The notes: generated by a model from the sequence alone, not told the origin. DNA of 43,643 nucleotides from Planctomycetota bacterium (GCA_021810145.1 JAJZJL010000023.1:1-43643), one strand, 5' to 3'; counted from the stretch's first letter, positions 7,826-17,736 are shown. Numbers and translations are program-made.

Positions 7826-9280
7826 ATGATAATTGAACTCCAGATGTTTGTACCTGCCATGGCCGCTGATTTTCGCGTGCCCGGTACGCACTCAACTCAG
7901 GCCGCCGTACTGGCCGTTATGGTGGCTGTTCTGGCGGCCAGCACGGTGGCGTTGCTGCTGGTGCTGATACAACGCTATCGCACGGTCAAGGACATTATCC
8001 GGTGGCTGCGGGTGCGGCGCATGGGCGATCCGCAGCGCCCGCCAATCGTTCTGGCCCATGCGCATCTTGAACGGCTGGTGCACGAAATCCAAAGCCTCGC
8101 CAACGCCTCGGAGCTTGAACGCCGCGAACTGCTTGTGCAAAGCGGTTATCTGCAGACCCTGCTGGCCTGTCTTAACGATCCGGTCATTATTCTGGACCCC
8201 GCCGGCGCTCCGGTACTTTCCAATCGGCGCGCGGTTGAACTGCTTATAGCGCCGGCTGATCCGGACCCGCAGAGCCGTTTGCGCGATTTCGCCGCTCAGG
8301 CCGCGGTTCAGGATATTACCCGTACCGCCCTGCGCAGCGGCACACCGATTTCCCGACAGGCGCGTCTGGCGATCTTTTCACGTCCGCGCATATTGCAGAT
8401 CACCGCCGCTCCGGTTTCTCCGGGACATGAGCCGCGCGGCATTCTGCTGCTCCTGCAGGATCAGACGGAATTACTGCAGAATGTTCAGATCAAGGCTGAT
8501 TTCGCCGCTAATGCCAGTCATGAACTCCGCACGCCGCTGGCCAGCATCCGCGCCGCCGTGGAAACCATCAACGAAGCCGGATTTGAAGATCATGTTACGC
8601 TTAAACGCTGCCTGGATATTGTCGGCGGCCACGTTTTGCGTCTGCAGCTTCTGGTGCAGGACCTGCTGGATTTGTCACGCACGGAAGACCCGCGGGCGGT
8701 GGTGCGCTACGAACCGATCAAGCTGGAGGAAGTGCGCGAATTGATTTCCGGCATGTTCAAAAACCTGGCGGTGGAAAAAAAATTGGAACTGCGTTTTGAA
8801 ATCGCGCCCGATGCCCGCATCATGCAGGGGGATGAACGTCTGGTCATGCTGATTTTGAAAAATCTGATTGATAACAGTCTGAAATTCACCTCGGCTGGAT
8901 TCATACAGGTCCGCTGGCTGCGCCAAACCCGCCCCGTGCGGTCACTTGCGATTAAATCCGATGCAAATGATTCCAATGCCACGGAAGACGTGATCATTCT
9001 GGAAGTGGAAGATACCGGCTGCGGTATTCCGCCGGAAGATATCAACCGTGTGTTTGAACGATTTTATACCGTCAATCGCAGTCGGGGCGGTGCCGACCGT
9101 GGCACCGGACTGGGGCTGGCGATTGTAAAACATGCGGTTGCCGCCATGGGGGGCGTTGTTGAACTGCACAGTCAACCCGGCAAAGGCACCATCATGCGTT
9201 GCATCTGGCCGCAATCCCGCCCGCCCGTGCCGCCGCGCCGCCCGGCGCTGGAATCCTCTAGCGCGTCCTCCGCGGATTGA
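7826..9280 (+). CDS. PhoR-like sensor histidine kinase
   Basis: This 484-residue kinase has one membrane segment near the N-terminus (about 27-48), a PAS-like domain (about 105-215), a phospho-acceptor helix with H232 in ANASHELRTPLAS, and an ATP-binding domain with the N box LKNLIDNSLKF (344-354), G1 DTGCGIP (396-402) and G2 RGTGLGLAI (425-433). It should phosphorylate the adjacent response regulator. There is no sizeable extracytoplasmic domain, so sensing is probably through the PAS domain, the membrane or a partner protein. The C-terminus is a short Pro/Ser-rich tail. The start at 7826 lacks a clear ribosome binding site, and 7844 is an alternative. Confidence 0.92.
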   Translation: MIIELQMFVPAMAADFRVPGTHSTQAAVLAVMVAVLAASTVALLLVLIQRYRTVKDIIRWLRVRRMGDPQRPPIVLAHAHLERLVHEIQSLANASELERRELLVQSGYLQTLLACLNDPVIILDPAGAPVLSNRRAVELLIAPADPDPQSRLRDFAAQAAVQDITRTALRSGTPISRQARLAIFSRPRILQITAAPVSPGHEPRGILLLLQDQTELLQNVQIKADFAANASHELRTPLASIRAAVETINEAGFEDHVTLKRCLDIVGGHVLRLQLLVQDLLDLSRTEDPRAVVRYEPIKLEEVRELISGMFKNLAVEKKLELRFEIAPDARIMQGDERLVMLILKNLIDNSLKFTSAGFIQVRWLRQTRPVRSLAIKSDANDSNATEDVIILEVEDTGCGIPPEDINRVFERFYTVNRSRGGADRGTGLGLAIVKHAVAAMGGVVELHSQPGKGTIMRCIWPQSRPPVPPRRPALESSSASSAD

Positions 9281-9481
9281 ATCCGGCTGGAATATCGGCA
9301 ATTCAAAGCGTTTGTCGCACAGATTTTCCGGCCGGTCATGCGGTGCTCAATGGCAAATTCACGCTGCGCCGTATCGCGTAAAAATAACGCGCGGTATAAT
9401 CGCCCGGCATGAGTCTGATGGATCAGGACGCCTGCGGAAGCCCCTGCATCGGCTGCGTACAAATCATGGAGGATTTGCCCT

Positions 9482-10759
9482 ATGGATTCATTTGTCATTG
9501 AAGGTGGTTCGCGCCTGCGCGGCACCCTGCGGATCGCCGGTTCCAAAAATGCGGCGCTGCCCGTGATGGCGGCGGCATTGCTTGCCAGCGGAAAATCGGT
9601 CATTGCAGATGTGCCGAATCTGCAGGATATCCGCAGTCAGATCGAATTGCTCAAACTTCTGGGGTGTCGCGTGGAGCGGCAGCCTGATGGCAAACTGGAA
9701 ATTGAAGTTATTGACGAAACCAGCTCGCACGCCCCTTATGATGTGGTGCGGAAAATGCGGGCCAGTATATGTGTATTAGGCCCGCTGCTGGCCAAGCGCG
9801 GACATGTACGCGTTTCCATGCCTGGAGGTTGCGCCATTGGTGACCGCCCGGTGGATATCCACCTGCGCGGCCTGAAGGCTCTGGGGGCCAACATTGAACT
9901 GGAAGGCGGCGATATTATCGCCCATGCCAACAAACTTCACGGCGCGGAAGTATTTCTGGGCGGAAATTTTGGCTCAACGGTTCTGGGCACGGCGAATGTG
10001 ATGAGCGCTGCGACCCTGGCGGAGGGCCAAACGATCATTGAATGTGCGGCCTGCGAACCGGAAATCGTGGACCTGGCCAATTATCTCAACGTCATGGGTG
10101 CCAAGATTACAGGGCAGGGCACGCCGCGGATTACCGTGGACGGCGTTGCCGCACTGCACGGCGCGGAACACCGGATTATCCCGGATCGAATTGAAGCGGG
10201 CACCTTTATGGTGGCGGCGGCCATTTCCAATGGCGAATTGAATCTGGATAATGTTCGCATTGATCATTTAATGGCGGCGGTGGATAAGCTGCGCAGCATC
10301 GGGGTTATTGTGGAAAAAAGCGGCTCCGGCGTTACCGTCGCGTCGGCACGAAGGCTGGAAGCCGCGATTATTACCACGCAGCCTTATCCAGGGTTTCCCA
10401 CTGATCTGCAGGCGCAGTTTATGGCCCTTCTGGCAGTGGCCAACGGTAACAGCATTGTTTCAGAGAAGATTTTTCCCGATCGATTCATGCACGTTGCGGA
10501 ATTGACGCGGCTCGGCGGACGGATGCACCGCGAAGGAGCCACCGTCATTATTGAAGGCGAACAGCAACTCATCGGTGCCCCGGTGATGGCCAGTGATCTG
10601 CGGGCTTCCGCGGCCCTGGTGCTGGCGGGCCTGGCGGCGCGCGGCACAACCACCATTAATCGGGTGTATCACATTGACCGCGGCTACGAAAAAATCGAAG
10701 AACGCCTCAACAGCCTGGGCGCAAAAATCAGACGCGTGGACCAGTCGGAAGCGGAGTAA
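9482..10759 (+). CDS. murA: UDP-N-acetylglucosamine 1-carboxyvinyltransferase
   Basis: This 425-residue enzyme transfers enolpyruvate from PEP to UDP-GlcNAc, the first committed step of peptidoglycan precursor synthesis. Motifs seen are GSKNAALP with the Lys-Asn pair (22-23), PGGCAIGDRPVDIH with C117 at the position of the E. coli catalytic Cys115, and the C-terminal DLRASAALVLAGLAA. Because the residue is Cys and not Asp, fosfomycin sensitivity of the enzyme is expected from family knowledge. The ATG at 9482 has GGAGG 9 nt upstream. A TATAAT at 9395-9400 is a possible -10 element without a clear -35. It converges with the tpsA gene. Confidence 0.97.
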   Translation: MDSFVIEGGSRLRGTLRIAGSKNAALPVMAAALLASGKSVIADVPNLQDIRSQIELLKLLGCRVERQPDGKLEIEVIDETSSHAPYDVVRKMRASICVLGPLLAKRGHVRVSMPGGCAIGDRPVDIHLRGLKALGANIELEGGDIIAHANKLHGAEVFLGGNFGSTVLGTANVMSAATLAEGQTIIECAACEPEIVDLANYLNVMGAKITGQGTPRITVDGVAALHGAEHRIIPDRIEAGTFMVAAAISNGELNLDNVRIDHLMAAVDKLRSIGVIVEKSGSGVTVASARRLEAAIITTQPYPGFPTDLQAQFMALLAVANGNSIVSEKIFPDRFMHVAELTRLGGRMHREGATVIIEGEQQLIGAPVMASDLRASAALVLAGLAARGTTTINRVYHIDRGYEKIEERLNSLGAKIRRVDQSEAE

Positions 10760-10812
10760 TACTCGCAACTCCATCATTCCCGCAACAAAGATTATGGTGC
10801 AATGGCGGTACC

Positions 10813-13800
10813 TTACGGTGCGGCCGGATCGTGCAGCTTGACCGGAATGCCGAAGAAAGTTGTCGGCCGGCCATGCTGCATGTTGTAACTTAAGTTTCCA
10901 ATCTCGTTGCCGAATTTTTGGCCCCCCAGGGCTCCAACCATACCTCCCGCGGGACCTCCGAGCATACCGCCGATTAAACCGAAGCTAATGCCATAGGCCG
11001 CTCCATAAGAATCGCTTCGTAATTGAGCGGGATTACCTTTCACCCCGTGAACTGCCCCGGCATCAACAGCAAGCTGCAAACCGGTAAGCGCGAATCCCAG
11101 TAAACCCAGGCCATTAGCCAGATGAGCGCCTTCGGCAACGCCCAAAGCGGCCCAATCCTGAGGCCCAACCAGAATTTCCGATTTCTGGGCAATGAATTGC
11201 CCGATCGTCGTACCGGTTCCAATTGTGTTCACGAGCTGAGATAGATCCGTGTTCGGTAATCCGGCAGGCGGAGCATTCAGATCAAGTGCAACACTCTGTG
11301 TTGCCGTCAGGCTGAATTGATGCGATCCATGCAGGTTCCCGCCCGTTTGACCGGATCCGGCCGTTTCGTTGGACGATCCGGACTGCCCGTAGGGATTCTG
11401 ATTAGGTCCGCTGTAGTCGTACTGCGGGGTCTCGGATTGAAACGTGTAAGAGCCGTTGGTATTGTTGCCATTGTTACTGCTCGTGCCTTGATTTTGTAAA
11501 CCACCGCCCTGGTTGCTGGAAGAACCTAAATTCTGACCCGATGATTGCGTTAGATTTTCACCGGAGGAATTCTGATTGGTTCCGCTGTAATCATACTGCG
11601 GTGTTTCAGGTTGTAATGTATATGGACCGCTGTTGTCGCTGATATTATTATTGCCGGCGTCAGGATTGGCGTTGGCAGCAGAATTGCTGGAAGCGTCCTG
11701 GCCATAATTGGTCACTCCATTGCCGCCATTGTTATTGCCGCCGCCGTTATTGTTATTTCCACCGCCACCACCATTATTATTGCTGCCGCCACCGCCACTG
11801 CCACCTGAAGGCGGCTGCTGTCCAATGGTACCAGCTGAGCCATTTTGACCGGCCTGACCATAGGGAATCGGAGTGCCATTATTTTCATATCCTCCGGTTC
11901 CTCCCGCCCCTCCCGCCCCACCCTGTCCAGCCTTACCTGCCTGTCCATCGGTACCGCCGGAACCACCCGCAAAACTGAGCGCATTGATTTTGTAGGTCCC
12001 GTGCGTACCCAACTCGGCAAAGGATCCACCTTTGCCACCGGTGCCTCCGGCGCCGCCATTACCTCCGTTGCCTCCGTCGCCACCATCCCCACCATTGCCG
12101 TTGGTGGATGGCACATCATAACTCTCGGCCCCTCCTCCTCTGCCACCATAGCCACCATTACCGGCATTACCCCCGTTGCCGCCGTCACCACCATCGGCAC
12201 CGGCAACTCCCACACCAGGAGCGGTGAACGTCAAGCCTGGTTTATTCAATGTAATGATTACCGAACCACCGTCACCGCCGGTTCCACCGCTACCGCCGTC
12301 ACCACCATCGGCACCGCTCCCGCCTTTGCCTCCGTTGCCTCCGTTGCCGGTAGCTTGAATCGATGCGTTGGGGTTATCGAGACTTTCACCACCACCACCA
12401 GCGCCGCCATAACCGCCGTTGGCCCCCGAACGGCCATTACCACCGACTCCGGCAAGGCCGCCGCTGGCTGTAATACCTTGGCCAATCGTAACATCACCGC
12501 CAGAACTGATGCTCACCGCTCCGCCTGCACCACCGTCCCCTCCATCACCGCCCGCGCCGCCATCCAAACCTTTTACTCCATCAGCTCCGTTGCCACCGTC
12601 GCCCCCAGCGGTCACGTTCGCTGACCCTCCGTTGCCGCCGCTGCCAATGCTGTAGCCCCCCATGCCGCCTATTCCACCCGCACCACCTTCAGCGGTCAGT
12701 CCAAGGACAACCTGAACAGTACCATTGCTGCTAAACGTAATACCACCGGCGTCTCCACCCTTACCGCCACCACCGCCATCAGCGGGGCTACCTATTGGAG
12801 CCGTTGCGGCAGTACCATCGATCGGCACTGCGGGCGTATAGCTGCCGGTTCCAAGGCCACCGACAAAACTTGTGCCCGGTATACTACCCACACCTGTAAT
12901 CATCGCACCTGCGCCATTGCCACCGATATTTCCATTTCCTCCACTGGTATCGATGGAATTCACGGAAACTCCATCGGAACTGCTGGCAAGCGTGACATCT
13001 CCACCAGCGCCGCCATCACCGCCGTCTCCACCTGCTCCACCTGCCCCCCCCGCACCAGCCGCTCCACCTGCCTGGTCGCTGGCCCCTAATCCTCCCTCGC
13101 CACCAGTTCCACCCCTGTTGCCATCACCACCGGCTCCACCATTGCCACCCAATGTCGTTATGTCACCAACGGTGATATCGCCAACCGCGGTAATGCTCAC
13201 AGCGCCGGCAGCGCCGCCCGTACCCCCTTTGCCACCATCACCACCGCTGCCACCATTGCCACCGTTGGCACCAGCAGGTCCATTTGCAAAGGTATAAACC
13301 AGCGGATATTGCGTTCCGCTGCCATCGCCCCCGTTGCCGCCGCTCCCGCCTTTGCCACCGTAACCTCCGTTGCCACCCGTTGTATCGATAGATGCCACGT
13401 TAACAGACGCCGCCGAGGAGGTAATTGTCACCGCGCCGCCTTTACCTCCACTGTAACCATCGCCTCCGGCCTGACCATCTGTGCCATCACCGCCAACCTG
13501 ACCTGTGCCGGGAATCTCTGAAACACCGCCCTGAATCTGGCCTGGAAAATTATTCGGTGTGCCGGCTTGTCCATTCACCCCGTCCAGCCCGTTGCCGCCA
13601 CTGCCGCCGCGAGCGACGACCGCCCCTACACTGATATCCGCGGTTGCGGTAAGCGTTACATCGCCGGCGTTGTACCCGATTCCGTTGGTATTGTCGGCAC
13701 CGCTGGTATTGATGCCGTACTGCGTACCGGCGCTTGAACCAAAAGTAATCGAGCCGCCGGCGGTTATATTCACCGCTCCGCCATCCCCGATGCCAATCGT

Positions 13801-15603
13801 GCTGATCGGTCCGTTAAACGTCACCGATCCCTGGGTAGTCAATGTATAGGCAGCTCCAGCCGTGTAAACAGCGGGTTCGGTAACGTTGTGCTGGACATCC
13901 AAAGTCGCCCCGGCCCCTTGCAGTTGCACGGTATTGCTCAGCGTAATAAGCCCGGTGGTAATAGTGGTACCGCCAGCTGAACCGAGAACAATATTGCCGC
14001 CATTGAGGCTGTCAACGGAAATGGTGCCGAGATTGGAATTAATATTACCGGCGATAGTGATGTTTGATTTTCCGCCGCCAACGCCGCCTTCACCGGGATC
14101 GCCGGCGGTCAGGGTGATATTCAGCGCGTTGGTCCCTCCCGCTTCAATGGAGCCTTCCAGATCAATGGTACCCGCAGCATCAAGCGTCAGCGAACCGGCG
14201 GAATTCATGTTTGGTGTAATGGAAGTGCCTTTCTGCAACGTGATATTTCCCGCAGAGCCGGAACCGGTGGTCTGGATGACAACATTTCCACCTGCTGACA
14301 GCATGGACGCGATTTGGGAGGCACTGACGTAGGATGAACTGGATGAGGGTGTAAAATTATCGCCGCTGAAGTTGCCGCCCGACGTAGCTCCTGATCCGAT
14401 CGTCACATCCGCCGGATCAAGCCGCCAAATGCCACCGCCGCCACCGCCCGCCCCGGAAACCGAAAGCACCGCCTCCGGACTGATCGTAAGCGTATTGCCG
14501 GACGTATCAATGGATCCACCATTACCTGAGACCGTGGCAGCCGCCAGAATCTGTGCCTTCGAACCTATCGCATCGGTCAAGGCGGTATCGATATAACCGT
14601 CGGAATTGCCTGTCGACGGCTGCACACCGATCAGCACCGTCCCTCCGCCACTGGTACCATCGGCATTTAACACAGCACCGGCGGGTAGGCCGGTGGAGGT
14701 CGCACCGATATGGATGTGTTGAGCCTGGATTGAAATTTTACCGCCGGTGCCGTGGCTGTTCGAAACATCCAGAGTTCCAGAAACGTTCACAGCGGAGCCG
14801 GTGGTGCCGGCATTGAGGGTGATGGATTGAGCACGGATCGTCCCAGTGGAATTGATCATAGCCAGGGAATAAAGATCACCGGTGCCGGCGCTGGTGGAAT
14901 TATCTGTAGAATGGCCTGGCGCAGATGGCTTCACCATTCCGGTTTTGTCAGCCGCACCATCAGATATAGCCACGATAAATGGGGAATCCACCTGCCCCAA
15001 ATAAACATTTTTGCCTGCCGTGATCATGACCGTTCCGTCAGGTGCAACTATCTGACCGGAGTTGGTGATCTGTTGCGCTACCAGATTTACCGCTGACGCC
15101 GTGATCAGTCCCGCTGCAGTCAATGGTCCGGTGTTGCCGGTAAACATATTGCGCCCGGCGAGAAAATTGGCGTCCGACAGATGTCCCGCCGCGGCATATA
15201 ACTGGCCTACGTTAACAACACTGCCGGAACCGAATATCACACCGGCCGGATTCACCAGATAGACGATTCCATTGGCCTGGAGGGTTCCATCGATATGGCT
15301 GGGAGCGGCTGATTTAATACGATTGAGCACTCGCGAACCTGCGGAGGGTTCCACGAAATCAACCGCATTGCCCGCGGGTATATTGAACTGGGAATAATTG
15401 ATTATGGTATTGGCCGCGGTATGCACCGTAAGCACCGACCCAGCCTGATGAAAGCTTGCGGCTCCGGCGGCAACATTAATAACCTGTACGGATCCTCCGG
15501 CTGCAACAGCATGATGAGGCGACGACGCGAGCGCCGCCCCAACGGCCATTGCCAGTAAAAAACTTTTTTTCATCCGTTCGCGGTTGCGTGTCTGGCGTTG
15601 CAT
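10813..15603 (-). CDS. Two-partner secretion exoprotein (TpsA), Gly-rich
   Basis: This 1,596-residue secreted protein has a basic N-terminus and signal peptide (MKKSFLLAMAVGAALASS), then a filamentous-haemagglutinin-type TPS domain of about 200 residues containing NYSQFNI and NPAGVIFG, variants of the family's NPNL and NPNGI motifs. A beta-helix-like Gly/Thr/Ser region follows, then about 630 residues of GGxGGxGG repeats, an Asn/Gln/Ser segment with a duplicated 20-residue motif, and a C-terminal Gly-zipper-like region (GLIGGMLGGPAGGMVGALGG). The ATG at 15603 is chosen because GGAG lies 8 nt upstream; an in-frame TTG at 15645 has no such site. It sits 74 bp downstream of its transporter. It is probably a surface filament or adhesin; the binding target is unknown. 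Confidence 0.88.
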   Translation of the reverse strand: MQRQTRNRERMKKSFLLAMAVGAALASSPHHAVAAGGSVQVINVAAGAASFHQAGSVLTVHTAANTIINYSQFNIPAGNAVDFVEPSAGSRVLNRIKSAAPSHIDGTLQANGIVYLVNPAGVIFGSGSVVNVGQLYAAAGHLSDANFLAGRNMFTGNTGPLTAAGLITASAVNLVAQQITNSGQIVAPDGTVMITAGKNVYLGQVDSPFIVAISDGAADKTGMVKPSAPGHSTDNSTSAGTGDLYSLAMINSTGTIRAQSITLNAGTTGSAVNVSGTLDVSNSHGTGGKISIQAQHIHIGATSTGLPAGAVLNADGTSGGGTVLIGVQPSTGNSDGYIDTALTDAIGSKAQILAAATVSGNGGSIDTSGNTLTISPEAVLSVSGAGGGGGGIWRLDPADVTIGSGATSGGNFSGDNFTPSSSSSYVSASQIASMLSAGGNVVIQTTGSGSAGNITLQKGTSITPNMNSAGSLTLDAAGTIDLEGSIEAGGTNALNITLTAGDPGEGGVGGGKSNITIAGNINSNLGTISVDSLNGGNIVLGSAGGTTITTGLITLSNTVQLQGAGATLDVQHNVTEPAVYTAGAAYTLTTQGSVTFNGPISTIGIGDGGAVNITAGGSITFGSSAGTQYGINTSGADNTNGIGYNAGDVTLTATADISVGAVVARGGSGGNGLDGVNGQAGTPNNFPGQIQGGVSEIPGTGQVGGDGTDGQAGGDGYSGGKGGAVTITSSAASVNVASIDTTGGNGGYGGKGGSGGNGGDGSGTQYPLVYTFANGPAGANGGNGGSGGDGGKGGTGGAAGAVSITAVGDITVGDITTLGGNGGAGGDGNRGGTGGEGGLGASDQAGGAAGAGGAGGAGGDGGDGGAGGDVTLASSSDGVSVNSIDTSGGNGNIGGNGAGAMITGVGSIPGTSFVGGLGTGSYTPAVPIDGTAATAPIGSPADGGGGGKGGDAGGITFSSNGTVQVVLGLTAEGGAGGIGGMGGYSIGSGGNGGSANVTAGGDGGNGADGVKGLDGGAGGDGGDGGAGGAVSISSGGDVTIGQGITASGGLAGVGGNGRSGANGGYGGAGGGGESLDNPNASIQATGNGGNGGKGGSGADGGDGGSGGTGGDGGSVIITLNKPGLTFTAPGVGVAGADGGDGGNGGNAGNGGYGGRGGGAESYDVPSTNGNGGDGGDGGNGGNGGAGGTGGKGGSFAELGTHGTYKINALSFAGGSGGTDGQAGKAGQGGAGGAGGTGGYENNGTPIPYGQAGQNGSAGTIGQQPPSGGSGGGGSNNNGGGGGNNNNGGGNNNGGNGVTNYGQDASSNSAANANPDAGNNNISDNSGPYTLQPETPQYDYSGTNQNSSGENLTQSSGQNLGSSSNQGGGLQNQGTSSNNGNNTNGSYTFQSETPQYDYSGPNQNPYGQSGSSNETAGSGQTGGNLHGSHQFSLTATQSVALDLNAPPAGLPNTDLSQLVNTIGTGTTIGQFIAQKSEILVGPQDWAALGVAEGAHLANGLGLLGFALTGLQLAVDAGAVHGVKGNPAQLRSDSYGAAYGISFGLIGGMLGGPAGGMVGALGGQKFGNEIGNLSYNMQHGRPTTFFGIPVKLHDPAAP
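11395..11628 (-). repeat. Duplicated 20-residue motif inside TpsA
   Basis: Two 60-bp segments, 11395-11454 and 11569-11628, encode near-identical peptides centred on ETPQYDYSG, spaced by 174 bp (58 codons). Each is flanked by Asn/Gln/Ser-rich linker. They look like a small surface repeat, possibly a ligand or assembly motif. Confidence 0.75.
11716..13610 (-). repeat. Gly-rich triplet repeat tract in TpsA
   Basis: About 1.9 kb encodes GGxGGxGG and GGNGGDGG runs broken by short beta-strand-like modules (AVSITxxGDIT and similar). The DNA is strongly strand-biased: the plus strand is full of CCACC and CCGCC triplets, which creates long false Pro-rich frames there. Such tracts are prone to slippage and length variation. 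Confidence 0.85.
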
Positions 15604-15677
15604 GATCAATGCTCCATTTCTTGTGTCCTGGAATTGGAACTGCAATCACTGCGTCAATATTTCTTGCAGCCTCTCAT

Positions 15678-17606
15678 TTAATAACTTACTGAGAAAACAA
15701 AATTGAACTCACTGGAACCGGCGGAAACAGGGCTTTGTCCCGTGGCGGCGGCATTGATACCACGCAACGCCATCGCCCAATCCGCAAGAATCGCCACATT
15801 ATGAAAAACGGTCAGCTTGACGCCCAGTCCTGCGCTTAGCAGTGTGGCACCGGATTCGTAAACCTGCCGCTGACTCTGCGAAACCTCGCCCGCGTCCACA
15901 AACGCACTGGTTACCAGATCCCAATCCGGATTCATAAAGCGAGACGGCGGCTGGAAGTGAAAGGGATAACCAAACAGATTCCATGGCCGTGAATCGGGAG
16001 CAAATAATCTTGGAATATGCAGATTATACTGCGCCGTCCCATAGACACCGCTATCACCGGCAACCACCGATTGCGGATAACCGCGAACGGAATACAACCC
16101 ACCGATGACGGTTTCTTCTTCGGGAATTAGTCTTTGGCCGAAAGCTTCCTGGCCACTGATACGAAACACCATTTCATTGGCCAGACAACTGCGGCCGGCG
16201 ATGTAGGCATCGTGGTTAAAAATGGGTTCGAGATAAAAAGAGGTATCGTAATTTGCCTGCAGGATAGCCCAGTCAGGATCCGCGTTCAAACGTCCCAGGT
16301 TATTCAACGTGCTTTGGGATGCGGAGGTATAGGATCCCAGAACGCTGATTGTGCCGGACTGGCGCGAAGTGTTGCCGCTCTGATTGACACGCAACGTCAC
16401 GTATGGCAGAAAGAAGTCGCCCGTTCCGGATTGCAGGGTCGTAGGATTATCCACGAAATCGTGCAGATATTGCGCTCCCACCACGGCATAAAAAAAGGTC
16501 GAATGCACCTGCAGGAAATTCCAGATCAACTCTCCGCCGCCGCCGCTTGCGTAACCGTTGAAATTGACATTACCCTGGCCGACATTGGATGCGTTATACT
16601 GCTGATAATCTCCATATACACGGCCCTGCAACTGCCTGTTGCCAAGAATTGGAAATTGATATGATGCCTGCGTGCTTTGCATCCGGCTGAAGCCCGCCGT
16701 GGCATAATTCACGTTTAGGATGTCACCCTGGCCGGTCAGGTCTGTGTCGATCAAGCCGAACTGTTCAATCCATGGGTTGGTCTGCGGCGTGCCCGTATTG
16801 GATACCTGACTGTACACGGTCCATGGCTTTCTCTCATGCACCATGTAATTCAATATCACCGAATCAGGAACGGTGCCATGGGAAATACTTACTCCCACAA
16901 CACGGTTTGATTGAAGATTCAACCGCGCAAGGTAATCCCTCAATACTTTCCGATCCAGAAGATCGTCAGAGGCGGCCGGCGACGTGGTTGCCGGTTTCAC
17001 AGGGGAATAAGTCCGGATGCCCGCTTGTGACGGCTGATCAATCTGATTGCCCGTCTCGCCGTAGCCATTTGTGATTGTCCGTACCTGTTGTACTTCGGCA
17101 ATGTGAATAATCAGATGAAGAGCGGTATCACCTGTGGGGCGGATATCCCGCAGACCATGAAAATCACCGGGGGATACAACTACGTAAACACCCATAATAC
17201 CGGCACGTTGCAGTGCCGAAAGAATGCCGCGTTCTATGGCCATAATGGCACTTAAATGAAAGGGAACTGCTTCCTTCGCGATTCGTTGGTTGAAATCAGC
17301 CAGGGAAAGATCAACTTCCCGGGCATGGCCTTCGAGCGGACTGCGCGGCAACTTGCCGGCACCGGAAATATACCCGGACGGCAGATACCGTAAATGCACA
17401 GGTATTTCCATCAGCTTATGTACGGATGGCAATTGGTTGCGTCGAATCCGGTAGGACAGGATAAATCGGCTTACCGGATACACCGGGTCAAGTTTGGAAT
17501 TCCGGGTTCCGGTGCTTTTTACCGGCACAGCGCACAGCGACGGGGTCGCACACAGGGTAAACAGCACAGCGGCTGTGGTTATTCCATAAATTCCCCACCG
17601 CCACAT
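15678..17606 (-). CDS. TpsB outer-membrane transporter (FhaC/ShlB family)
   Basis: This protein of about 642 residues is the outer-membrane pore expected to export the TpsA encoded just downstream. It shows a signal peptide (WGIYGITTAAVLFTLC), a POTRA-like region, the transition segment LQSNRVVGVSISHG and a C-terminal barrel. The barrel carries the conserved loop motif VRGYPQS, which corresponds to the VRGY/F tip of loop L6 in FhaC, and ends in a terminal aromatic (FVFSVSY). The ATG at 17606 gives a good signal peptide. ATG 17681 and GTG 17693 are upstream alternatives, but the latter would lie only a few bases after the predicted transcription start. It is the first gene of the tps operon. 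Confidence 0.85.
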   Translation of the reverse strand: MWRWGIYGITTAAVLFTLCATPSLCAVPVKSTGTRNSKLDPVYPVSRFILSYRIRRNQLPSVHKLMEIPVHLRYLPSGYISGAGKLPRSPLEGHAREVDLSLADFNQRIAKEAVPFHLSAIMAIERGILSALQRAGIMGVYVVVSPGDFHGLRDIRPTGDTALHLIIHIAEVQQVRTITNGYGETGNQIDQPSQAGIRTYSPVKPATTSPAASDDLLDRKVLRDYLARLNLQSNRVVGVSISHGTVPDSVILNYMVHERKPWTVYSQVSNTGTPQTNPWIEQFGLIDTDLTGQGDILNVNYATAGFSRMQSTQASYQFPILGNRQLQGRVYGDYQQYNASNVGQGNVNFNGYASGGGGELIWNFLQVHSTFFYAVVGAQYLHDFVDNPTTLQSGTGDFFLPYVTLRVNQSGNTSRQSGTISVLGSYTSASQSTLNNLGRLNADPDWAILQANYDTSFYLEPIFNHDAYIAGRSCLANEMVFRISGQEAFGQRLIPEEETVIGGLYSVRGYPQSVVAGDSGVYGTAQYNLHIPRLFAPDSRPWNLFGYPFHFQPPSRFMNPDWDLVTSAFVDAGEVSQSQRQVYESGATLLSAGLGVKLTVFHNVAILADWAMALRGINAAATGQSPVSAGSSEFNFVFSVSY

Positions 17607-17706
17607 GCTGAATACAGCATCCGCGCAAATATCACGACTGGGTCCGATTTTTCCCACGCCCAATCTCCCAATTGATAACATGATCCAGGCCACGACGCCA
17701 AAAAAG

Positions 17707-17736
17707 ATTTTAGCAGCCCCGATAATCGAATGTCAA
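17707..17736 (-). promoter_or_regulatory. Sigma-70 promoter of the tps operon
   Basis: On the minus strand TTGACA (17736-17731) is followed after 18 bp by TAAAAT (17712-17707), which is preceded by TGC, an extended -10. Transcription would start near 17700, giving a leader of about 95 nt to the ATG at 17606. Confidence 0.65.

Noticed and set aside
11716..13610. CRISPR-like or satellite DNA
   Set aside because: The periodicity is that of Gly codons in one long reading frame with a signal peptide and TPS domain.
11845..13849. Long Pro-, Ala- or Thr-rich open frames on the plus strand
   Set aside because: They are the antisense of the Gly-rich TpsA tract; codons for Gly read backwards give Pro, Ala and Thr runs. 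No ribosome binding sites or known domains.
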